Source of the DNA: Arctopsyche grandis
Taxonomy: Eukaryota > Arthropoda > Insecta > Trichoptera > Hydropsychidae
Length of the DNA stretch: 64,000 nt
NCBI RefSeq assembly: GCF_051622035.1
Contig: NC_135356.1
Span: 12,882,079-12,946,078, forward strand
Direction of reading: 5' to 3'
The first letter of the stretch is position 1. Every line of letters begins with the position of its first letter. Shown here one piece after another: positions 35,237 to 45,508 of the stretch. Below the pieces are notes generated by a model that saw only the letters and a program-made list of their open reading frames with translations, did not search any database and was not told where the DNA came from. Both the position numbers and the translations under genes were made by a program.

Positions 35237-35712
35237 TGTTTTCAAATCAAAAATGCCACTCTGCCTGAAGAAAAAGATCTTCGATCAATGCGTTTTGCCA
35301 GTATTGACGTATGGATGTGAAACTTGTACACTGGACGCCAAGTTGCTACACAAAATCCAATGCACTCAAAGAAGTATGGAACGATGTATGCTTGGCATAA
35401 CGAGGAAAGACAGGAAGCGGAACACGTGGGTAAGAAGAATGACAAGGGTAGTGGACATAGTGGATAGAGTGAAGAGATTGAAATGGCAATGGGCGGGTCA
35501 TGTAGCTAGGAGGATGGACGAAAGGTGGACAAAAGAAGTGCTTGAATGGTACCCGAGAGAATGCAAAAGGGTAAAAGGAAGACCGCAGGGAAGATAGGTA
35601 GACGAAATTAGGAAAATGTGCGGGGTGAGATGGATGAACAGAGACGAGTGGAAGCATGTTGGAGAGGCCTTCATCCAGCAGTGGATGGTGTATGGCTGTA
35701 AATGATGATGAC
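35237..35712 (+). mobile_element. RTE-type LINE 3' end fragment
   Basis: The frame KMPLCLKKKIFDQCVLPVL is followed by MERCMLGITRKDRKRNTWV and HVARRMDERWTKEVLEWYP, nearly identical to the C-terminus of the LINE at 45509. A single stop interrupts it after KGRPQGR. It ends with ATGATGATGACATTGATG. It is 5'-truncated, as is usual for LINEs, and younger than the copies at 10178 and 13230. Confidence 0.85.
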
Positions 35713-35730
35713 ATTGATGTATAATACACT

Positions 35731-37853
35731 AGATGGGCCCAGACGTGTTATTTTGGTCGGAGATCTTGTCTTCACTAACTGAGGGGTGCGGGGGGTTTAA
35801 CTACCGGGGAAGTTGGGTTTTTTTCCCTACGACGCAGCGGTACCTACCTACCTACTAACAGAAACTGTGCATGCGCCAAAAGGGACACAAGTATAACACG
35901 TGAGGGCGGATCTAGTATATTCTAGATCTATGGATGATGATGATGTATTATTAAGTAAAAATGTTGAAACCAGAGTCGCTCGATTTTTAACGACGCCGAA
36001 TCTAGCTCCACAGTCCCGAATTTAGCTCTCGTCAAAATTAGCCAAATATTGAAAATTTTCCCGATTGAAATACGGAAATATTTTATTACGATGGCCACCC
36101 CAAATAATAAGCGCAAGCCTGGCCGCCATTTGGGATATTTTAGCTCAGTCGACGGGTTCACTCCGAATCGTTAATAGTACATCTCGTGGTTCGGAGAGGT
36201 GACCTTGGTGGCTCGGATAAGCTCGGTTTGAGACGGAACTACCCGAACGCTAGCCGGTGTCACCCGGGCTAGGGCTGTCGCCTTCAGGTTTATTAATACA
36301 CAGCATTTTTAGTATTGATTTTAAATTTGCATTTTTATTGTACGTATTTGCGATTTGTAACGATGGATATGGATAATCTATCCAATTTTTTGTAATACAT
36401 TACCAATGAGTGAACTTCCACCACGATTCTCAATGATTATATCGAGGGCGTCATTTTTTTTTTTATAATGATCACAAAATTAAACAGGAGATAACAAAAC
36501 TAGCACTAGACAAATAGCACTATCGAGGTGACAAAAAGTGTTCAGTAATTTCACGGGGCTCAGCCTTTTTTCAATTTGAAACGTATTCAATATGCCAACG
36601 ACTGCAGCGTTTCTTTATCATTTATTTGTTTAATATTTAGTTTAAACATTTGTTTGCAAACAGTGATGGTTAAATTGAGACCACTTTAGATCCTCTGTCT
36701 CCTTCAATATGTTTCATATTTATAACGTTGGTTTAATTTGTTCTGTTCTATTTGTTGGTAATTTTTTTTGTTTTTATAATTCGCGTATTGTTTTGTGTGT
36801 GAATATTAAAATGTTGCGATTTTAATTGCATTTTGATCAATTTCATCATTTCTTTGTCATAATTTTTTTAGCTTTTTTTTTGGACAAAAACGTGGATGTG
36901 GATAAAAACCACATCCAATTTTTCATGTATGCAGTGCGAGTATTAACACCCAATTCCTATTAGTTTTTTTTTTCGACTATTGCGACTTCTTAAATGTAAT
37001 TTGTAATTTGTAATTTGTTTTCTATTTTTACATTTTGTGTTTGTTTAGAGTGAAATTCATATGTAAGTGTTGTATAAGGCTGGATATACATATGTTATGT
37101 ACATAGAATAGAGGCTAATAGACGCGTACCGCGCAATAACATATGTACATGATGTATATTGCTGGTTGTGGAGTAATGATTTTATGGCCGCAGTCGTAAA
37201 TAAGTAAAAAATTGAGCGAATCCAATTTCGTATTTATGTGAATATTAAATTAATAATTAACGTTTGGGATTGTGACTCACCAATACCCAATATGTACAAT
37301 ATGGAGATCCGAACAGCGTGGTTCTATCGTTGTTTTTTTTTTACAAGCCTTTTCTATGTTTCGTGTTTAGGTCAAATTAAGAACATTTGAAAAATCAAAA
37401 AAAAAGGTTTGATTTTCGTTTTCATAAATAAAAATACAAAATATTAAAAGAAAAATAGTTTAATTTAAAGTTAATGATATAAATATGCGCCACTTTGTAT
37501 TATTCGAAAATTAACCTTTTCGTCGTATACATAGGTTGATGAAATTTCTACCGTATGTACATACATACAATGTATGTACGTGCCTATTTTTATGTCTGTA
37601 ATATGTGTCATTTTATTACACTTATTTGCGGTTGCACAAATTATGTCAACATATGCGCAACATCTAAAAATAATGTAAAAATTGTCATAAATTTAAGCCA
37701 ATTCATCGAACATTCTGGTATGAAATCGAAAAATTATTAGACTGAAACAAATGATGTTTGTGAAGCTGTGAAGGTTTTGGAATTGATTTCTATTTGCCCC
37801 AAACGCTTCATTATTGCTCCACAACAATTGTCAAGAATCGTATTAAAGTACGA
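35731..37853. other. no gene seen
   Basis: 36170-36290 is an isolated GC-rich stretch (GGTTCGGAGAGGTGACCTTG, CGCTAGCCGGTGTCACCCGG) with no frame or repeat partner in the window. The rest is AT-rich spacer with microsatellites. Confidence 0.4.
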
Positions 37854-38158
37854 TAGGGGCGTAAACACACTGAGTCACGCGACACGGTTTTTTTTTTATA
37901 TACTTTTGAACTCGCAAGAAAAAGCAAGTACGCCTAGCCTTACCCGAGGCACGTGGTCCCAAAAATCATCCCCTGGAGTGTTTTTGGTGATATGTTTCAC
38001 AATGATCGATAACGGTGAATCCCATATTTGAAGAAATGTAGAAGCAACTTATCGAAATAATAAGATTGTACAAATTAACAATGAACTGGGAACGCCCTTC
38101 TTTGACTGGAAGCCCTGAAGACGTGCCGTGCCGTTCCTTTCAGTGTGTTTTCGCCTCA
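37854..38158. mobile_element. TIR MITE, 'GTGTTTTCGTCC' family, about 305 bp
   Basis: The ends TAGGGGCGTAAACACACTGA and TCAGTGTGTTTTCGCCTCA are inverted. The core CATCCCCTGGAGTGTTTTTG and TCGATAACGGTGAATCCCAT is family-typical. Confidence 0.7.
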
Positions 38159-38441
38159 ATTGATGTCCTTCCTCATAATCAAAGATCAGCTTTGGGACGA
38201 TGCTTTTGGTACAAAAAATGGTTCAATTACTATTGTCAACCATGCTTTTTTGCTTTCTTGCTTTTTAGCGATCTATTGTTATTTGATGAGCACCTAGCCT
38301 ATCGATCTCGGAAATCTAACTAATTGTATTGTGCTGTGAACAAAAACTAACCGGGTGGGAGGGGGGGATTTTCAAGCTTTGTACCAGGGCTCATACTATT
38401 GATGATACGCCACTGGGTCTACACATTATATATAGCATATC

Positions 38442-38733
38442 AGCTGTGGCGAACTTATGGCACACATGCCCAACAACATAGAATTTCAAAGAATATCCGA
38501 CAATTATACATAAATATTCAAATATAATTTTTTGCTGTGCCATATTTTGAACAATAATGAAAAAATAATTCAGTTATAACTAAATTGAATGGTTATTAAT
38601 ACAAAAAATTCTTTCGAAAAATAATATGTGGCCTCTGAAATTATAATACTCACATTTAAATAGTTGAAAATACTATTTTAATTTTGAATTTTGAACACGT
38701 GAATTCAAAAAGGTTCGTCATCACTATAATGTA
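38442..38733. mobile_element. probable hAT MITE
   Basis: The left end CAGCTGTGGCGAACTTATGG and right end GGTTCGTCATCACTA are imperfect inverted repeats of a common hAT type. Flanks do not give a clean duplication, so bounds are approximate. Confidence 0.4.
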
Positions 38734-38929
38734 TTCTATTCGAATCAGTCGGATGTTGGCATTTATTTAATTCTGAACCCCTTACAATGGTACATATCTT
38801 CATGACTATCAACGTTTAGGAATAGCAGATGGCTTTATACATGTACACACTGAATCGTACGACAAGCCATGCCTAGGTAGACTCCAACTGGGATGGACAT
38901 ATCCTCATGTCATTGTTATTTCTTCAAAT

Positions 38930-39112
38930 ATGGGAATCACCGTTATCGATCACTGTCAAACTTATGTTAACACACGAATGAAATATCACCGAAAATACTC
39001 CAGGGGGTAAGTTTTGGCCTGGGTGCCATAGCATAGATTAGGCGTGCTACCGTTTTTGCATGTGCAAAACTATCTTAAAAAAAACACGTGCCGCGTACCA
39101 TCCTTATACTTA
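38930..39112. mobile_element. fragment of the 'GTGTTTTCGTCC' MITE family
   Basis: TTTCTTCAAATATGGGAATC, ATACTCCAGGGGGTAAGTTT and ACACGTGCCGCGTACCAT match the family; the right terminus is lost. Confidence 0.55.
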
Positions 39113-39535
39113 AAAAAATAATAATCCCATTAGAAAAATTACTAGAAAAACAGAAAACCAAAACTAGACAGAAAACCAAAACGTTAAGTTATGAACAGGA
39201 CCAGACGACAAGAAAAACTGAAAGTTTTCAAGTTCTTTCATGAAAATTTTGTGTTTTACCCCCAATCCCACATTTAGGACATTTTTCTTTCGGCGACCAA
39301 CCAATACTCAACTTCCTTGAAGAAATACATCTGGCAGTCGCAAATATAATAGAACATAAAATACCTAGCCCTATGCGGACCGACGCTATACCTGCTATCC
39401 CGTTTTTTTCCCCGAATTACAGTTCAGGTATGTTACAAGTTGAAACTTGCATCAGCCATCCACAAGTATACAACGGTGACACGACAACTCGTTCACAGAT
39501 TTTCCGTAAACCGAGGATGCGCTCCAGGCATTACG

Positions 39536-39730
39536 TATACGGCCATCTCTATCTCACCCAGTCTGTTCACCAAGATCTCGTTTACTATGCCATTACGTAT
39601 GCAGCCATCTCTTTCACAGACCGTCTGTTCACCGATAACAGACGGTCTGTGAAAGAGATGGCTGCATACGTAATGGCATAGTAAACGAGATCTTGGTGAA
39701 CAAACGGGGTGAGAAAGAGATGGCCGTATA
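39536..39730. repeat. 195-bp hairpin, near-perfect inverted repeat with arms of about 93 bp
   Basis: The left arm begins TATACGGCCATCTCTATCTC and includes AAGATCTCGTTTACTATGCC. The right arm ends GAGAAAGAGATGGCCGTATA. The central GACCGTCTGTTCACCGATAA closes on ACAGACGGTCTGTGAAAG with a loop of only a few bases. The inner 70 bases or so pair perfectly; mismatches cluster at the outer ends. It could be a small foldback MITE or a hairpin-RNA source. No other copy is in the window. Confidence 0.7.
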
Positions 39731-40668
39731 CAACAAGCTAACCTAAATGCATTTTAAAAAGTACGTCTTGCTTCGTATTTTTTAATGAATATAATTTTTT
39801 CGACTCATTTCTTTCGGCCGCCTTTATATTTCGGCCGCCTGTGTGCGTTGCACACATTTGTACATATGCTAGGCGCGGCCCTGTACGTTTTGCTTATAGT
39901 TTTTCAAGTCAATTCAAATTATTTTGCACTTATTAGCTCAAATGGCAGTTGGGCAAAATATAGCATAATATCATTATGTCGAATTTCATAAATGCAGAAT
40001 ATTAAAATGTGGGGAATACAGTGTTCATTTGTATCAGGGAACAGAAACGTACGAAAAGGTGGATCAAACAGTAAACTCAGCGTTCAAACAATTACTTGTA
40101 ATATTAGGAATATTGCAATTTACTGTGGTATTTTTATGTGAAAACTCTAAAAATTGTCAGTCAGCTGTTGTTAAACTTCGATTCAAGGACAGTGACTTCC
40201 AAAGCACACATTAAATATTCGTACCAATTATTTTTTAACAAGCACACTTCATGCCATAACACTGCAAGCGTTTGAGTCATAATTTCTCAAATAATTGGCT
40301 TATAATTCATCAGCCAATTTTTTTTTATAAAATATAAATTATGTTTATTTTATAACATTTCCGCTTTTAAACCATAACAATTATCGTAGCACGCTCTTTA
40401 CAATGAATCAAGCGAAATGCGCAACAGCTAGAATTTTTGTAAATGTATAAGTATTTGGTTTTTTTTAAGTAGCACAAAATTATGCAAAAGTTCAATTTTT
40501 TAAATATGTACAATGATTTTGATTGATAAATATATTTCTTTTCTTGATTTTCGGGCGAGAGGAGGGGGATTGTGTGATGCATATTAAATTTTTGGCAATG
40601 CGGTATTAGTATTTTATTAACTATTGTTAAAATTCTTAATTTTAATATGTAATTTATTTATTTTGCAG

Positions 40669-40720
40669 CTCAAGTCAACTCATTAGCACTTGATTTGTTC
40701 GCAACTGGGATATTTGCAAA
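40669..40720 (+). other. 5' UTR part of the SLC66A3-like gene
   Basis: A good acceptor (TTTATTTTGCAG, AG at 40667-40668) precedes the start codon by 52 bases with no upstream ATG in between. This implies an upstream non-coding exon that I could not place. Confidence 0.5.
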
Positions 40721-43345
40721 ATGGGGACCCAACCGGTTCAACTATTTGCCGACTCCTTAAGTCTAATCACAATCGCATCATGCCTTGTGTTGAAAGTGCC
40801 TCAGATCATGAAAGTGAAAGAGCTGAAATCAGCAGCAGGAGTAAACCTGCAAGGCTTACTTTTGGAATTGTTTAGGTATTTATTTATTTATATTTTGAGG
40901 TGGACCCAATTTTATATTTTTCCCATGATGCCGTTATCGGGTTGCCCCTGAACAACATCTATGGTATTAAACTAGTACATATATAAATTGTATTGATTTT
41001 TGAAACCTTATTCAAATAGTGGTGACATAGTGGGTAGGATGGTTTTTGGCAATTTGATGAGGAACCGTTTCCACAAAGAAATCAGATGAAATTGGCAAAC
41101 TCTGATAGGAAATGATCGACTTGAAGTCACAAATATCCGATTCTGACCAGCAGCACTACAGATAATACTCGGAATTAATTCTATTCAGTCGAGTTTAACC
41201 CACGGGATCAAACTTCTCGATGGTTAGTTAGCATTAGCGCAACCACCAAGCTATGCTGCTGGCTATGTATGTAAATATACATTAAATATTTGAAATTTCC
41301 CATTACAATACTAATATCAAATATATTGTATGTATCTCGTATATACAGTGGAATTATGTAATATTCCAATATTCTTGAAACCTCTGCCACTCAACTCTTT
41401 CACTGCGGAAGCTGCTATAGCAGCTCCGTCATATGCAGACGAAAATTAAAGAGTTGACTACAGTGCTCCTCAATATTGCTGCTGCTTTACGATTATTAGA
41501 GCCATGTAGAAATGGTTATAGCGCAATTTATCGCAAGAATTTTAAATAAAGAAGTGATAATTCAATACGTAGATTCTCTATTGAGACATATATTTAACAA
41601 TTAGTTTGCAAACATTTTCAATTTTGAATAAGGGGTTTCCAGAAATCTTAAAAAAAAACCATTGGGTGAAAGCACTGGGTTTGTATGTACATATGTGTAT
41701 GCAAATGCAAATTAATGTGTTTTTTAAATTTATTTTTTCAAGTTATTCAACAACGTTCCTGTACAACTACTGCAATTCGTACAGCTTACTTTCGTACATG
41801 GAGTATCCAATCATATTGTTACAAGAGATTGTTCTGATATATTACGTATTGTTATACTCGAAAAAGATTGAAAAATTCAGCACACAGATGTACGGTCTGG
41901 TTTATTTTGGAATTATGGCATTGTTCTTGGTCGACATATTGTCTCCGAAAATTTTATCGTTCCTATTGGTAAATTTTTATTTAAGCAGTTCACTCATGCT
42001 TTTAAATAATAATATTACATTTTATAGCTTAAATTAACAATATCATTAATGTTACTATAATATTTTCAGCCTTTTACAACTCCGATTAGTGCTTCTAGTA
42101 AAATGATTTTCTTATATGAAATCTACCATACTAAGAATTCCGAAGCTGTTTCACTTTTGACTTGGTTGCTCTCGGCTTTCACAAATTTGAGTGAGTAAAA
42201 TACAATAATCCTATCACCATTCTAGGGAATCCCTATTTTTTTTTTTTTGATTTTTAAATGCTTTTTATTATTACGAAATTATGTTCACAATACATCTCAA
42301 TACAATTTAATTTAATTCGGTTAGTAATCATAGTATTATATTATTCTAATGTTAATGTACAGCATAATAGGAAAAAGAGCTCAAAAACCTATTTACAATC
42401 CAATATAAATGCTCATAATACATCTAATACATAATATTAATTAAAGACTCACTAAAGTCGATGACCTAAAGCAGATTGTGTTTAGGTAATCTGTGTTAGG
42501 GAATCGCTATAAAATCTGCCAATCTATGTAAAATCTAGAGAATTGCTGACATTATCTGAATTTTGTTGACAGAATGTTTAACTATTGTTGTTTGACTTTT
42601 GATCAAATTCAAAATCAAAAACCTTCAGTTTCATTGAGAGCGATAAAACAATAATTTTACCCTCTAATTCAGTCGTTTTGTTTTGATAATGGGTGACCGT
42701 CACCGCACCGATAGTCAAAAAATATATGTTAGATTTATACGGTTAGTATGTATATATGTACATATATCAGTGGCGTGCGGTAAAACTCTCTCTCCCCCCA
42801 TCGTACATCCTCACTTAATTTGCGCGAGCAGGATACAAAAGGAACAAGAAGAACAGGCTTTTCCTCCCGTATCCTGCGCGCGCACATTAAACAAGGCTGT
42901 ATGACAAAAAAAGAGATAATTTCACCGCATGACACTGATATATATTATATATACATATTACCGGTTACCATGTACCCTTTTTTTTGATCTTTCGATTTTC
43001 GATCTTTGCCTTCCAATATTTGCTTTTTCGATCTTTTGAATTTCGGTGCCGATCTTTTTGAACGCCCAAAGTATATAACTTTGTGAATTCTACTATGTAT
43101 AGTCAACTATTGATTCTTTCTGAGTGTACAGCGTATTTTAACCATCACAATATGTTGTCAAAATGGGTTATATGTATGTATAATATTTCAAACATTTTCT
43201 CTCTGTATTTACAGCTCGAATATTTACCGTGGCTGTTGACTCAGGTGATATAAACCTACTGGCAAACTTCACCATATCCACCGCATTGAGCGTCTCCATT
43301 CTATTATCAGCTTGGTTTTATAAGAAGAGGCGATATGCCGACTAA
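40721..43345 (+). CDS. SLC66A3: SLC66A3 / PQLC3-like PQ-loop membrane protein
   Basis: Four coding exons, 40721-40875, 41743-41968, 42070-42190 and 43215-43345, join in phase to a 210-residue protein; the human protein is about 202. The first PQ motif reads KVPQIMKV, followed by SAAGVNLQGLLLELF. Exon 2 has the family-specific SYMEYPIILLQEIVLIYYVL-like core, and exon 3 has PISASSKM and SLLTWLLSAFTNL, matching the second loop, which in the human protein also lacks a literal PQ. The end KKRRYAD is a short basic tail. Several transmembrane segments are evident. The SLC66 family includes lysosomal amino-acid exporters, but the substrate of this member is not settled. An acceptor at 40668 precedes the ATG by 52 bases, so a non-coding first exon probably lies upstream. 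Intron 3 holds a LINE tail and a foldback-related insertion. Confidence 0.88.
41010..41265 (-). mobile_element. tRNA-derived SINE, copy C, in SLC66A3 intron 1
   Basis: The minus-strand head TAGCCAGCAGCATAGCTTGG and the body match the family. The hairpin tail is missing. Confidence 0.7.
42238..42500 (-). mobile_element. Jockey-like LINE 3' end in SLC66A3 intron 3
   Basis: TTTTTAAATGCTTTTTATTA to GCAGATTGTGTTTAGGTAAT, inverted relative to the gene. It lacks the TCTACTGATCATTTTC segment found in the other copies, a small internal deletion. Confidence 0.75.
42768..43065. mobile_element. hAT-like MITE (42768-42937) fused to a foldback right arm, in SLC66A3 intron 3
   Basis: The ends CAGTGGCGTGCGGTAAAACT and AATTTCACCGCATGACACTG are inverted. 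The flanks ACATATAT and ATATATAT agree at 7 of 8 in AT-rich sequence. The 43 bases that follow lead into the foldback right arm (TTTGATCTTTCGATTTTCGA). The interior GGAACAAGAAGAACAGGCTT is foldback-derived. Confidence 0.65.
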
Positions 43346-45267
43346 TTTGACTCTGTCTTTTTTACACTTTATGTGGATCAGCGGCTAACTTATTATATAT
43401 TTTTTTTATTACAATTTTACATTATTCATTTACTATAAGTATTTAATATCGAAACATACATACGTTCAAAGCTGACTTGACAGAATATTTTCTGTTGCAC
43501 AATTATGTAGTACTGATGCTAAAATTTTACTATAATTAAATCATTTACTATAATTAAGTATATATGATGCTAAAATTATATATAAGATATAGTGAATATT
43601 TGATTATTAGGCAATAGATAACTCATTGTGGACCGTCCGAGGTTTCTGAAAACTCTCTATGACAGTCTGCGCATTTTTGCAAAGTATTACGTTTTGTAAA
43701 TTAAACATAACTCTTAAACCTTTCTGTTAATCAAATTAAGAATTGGAATACAGCTTCTTTACAGTAAGTTGTCTTCGACCGTATGAATTATTAGAGCAGT
43801 ATTTCTCAAACTGTGGTGATTACTGTATTAAATGTTGTATAAAATTTATATACATTTCACTATACTTTCATGTAATAAACGTTATCTATATTATAGATCA
43901 TTGTGTATAAGTCATTAGTCATTTGAATATGTATGGCATGTGAAAAATAACCAGTCAATTTCAATATCTAGCGATTTGGAATCTTTTCTGAATACTATTG
44001 TTTTGGAATGTATCCATCAATTGCTTGGAAAAAAGCCAAGCTTTAAATCATATAAGTTTTTATATTTATTAATTTATTTATCGATACTCTGTATTTTGAA
44101 ATTAAATCTTTGAAAAAATACTTATGAAATTTGGAGGATTTAAAAACACACGTTGTGTTAATTGTCCATAGTGAGTTTATATAAAAAACAAAAACTCAAA
44201 ATTACTAGAATTTTATTTAATATGTGAATTTAAAACTCGTATTTGCTGTGTATGTATAACTTATTGATTATAATACTTGTATTTAATTGAATTTAATATT
44301 CATAATTGATGTGTATTGATATTGTACTTTATCTCATATGTATTATTATATGGTATATTTTTATCCTTGTGACTTTTAAGAGTAATAATTTACAATTGTA
44401 TTCAGTGCCAGTATTAATTAGGGTGTGGGGCTGGGTCGGGTTTTTGTGGTTTTTTTTTTGTATCTTGTAAACAATCTACAGGAAAGAGCCTAAATTAAGC
44501 TCACAGCGAATTCAATATCTCATATTATTAGTAATGAACTTTTCGATGAACTTATTAATTTAAAAGCATTTCTTTCAAATAAAGTTAAAGGTAAAATTAA
44601 TCCACTCATTGTATTCAATTTTATAGCATAATTTATGGATTATATCCGAAAATTTGGGTTGCTATTCGAATTTTGCTGACACTGGGACTCTATCTATTGA
44701 AAATGATATCGCACCTAAAATATAATTTTATTTATTTACCATCAATTGGGAAAAAGGAGGATGGTAACCCATTTTTTATCATTTTTTTCTAAGGGCGCTT
44801 ACAAAATAAGCACTGGTTCTACTATGTACTGTTCTCTTATTGATATTAACAATGTGTCAAATTATATTGAAACCTTGCCGGTCAAATTGTACTAGTATTT
44901 ATAGAAGTATTGCATTTTATTAACTATTTTGCTTATCGACCGGTAAAGTATAATTAGCAATTTTTTTCTGTGATTATATATGTACATATGTACATGTATA
45001 CAGTTTTTTTTATATTATTTATTTATTTTCGATTAGCGTAAATGTAGAATGAATTGCATATTTTAAAACAAGTAGAATGCTTTAAAAAAAGTTGTTTTTT
45101 TTTACTATAAATACATAATTAATGCCCAACCTAGTCTGGAGCTGCGTTCAATCTATTTCTATCTTTATCGTTTATAAAACGGTATCAATTTCCGGATCTT
45201 CAATCATCGACTTCGATTAATTAAGATAATGTTTATTAATTATATAAAAATATTTATATTTTTGATT
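43346..45267. other. 3' UTR of the SLC66A3-like gene and AT-rich spacer; no gene seen
   Basis: A hAT-like end, CAGTATTTCTCAAACTGTGG, occurs alone at 43798. Otherwise AT-rich sequence without bounded elements or exons. Confidence 0.4.
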
Positions 45268-45508
45268 ATTATTTATTTAAAGTTTGGACCATTGTAGCAT
45301 TACAGGAATTTCTAATGTGCCACAATGGTCAAAAATATGACAGAAAAGAAACAAAACAATAATAAAGAAATTAGATATAACAAAAACAAAACATATATAT
45401 ACACAAACAACTAATAATAATAATAATTACAAATTATTAAAAACAACAAAGAAGGGAATGTCTTATAAAAGAAAAGACAGAAACAAAAATAAATATAAAC
45501 ATATGTAT

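Noticed and set aside
41606-42037. Single-exon 143-codon reading of SLC66A3 exon 2
   Set aside because: It reads through intron sequence on both sides; the acceptor at 41742 and donor at 41969 give the family-consistent exon.
44440-44480. T-rich and GT-rich run considered as a terminator or origin
   Set aside because: Such runs are scattered throughout this AT-rich insect DNA; nothing specific marks this one.
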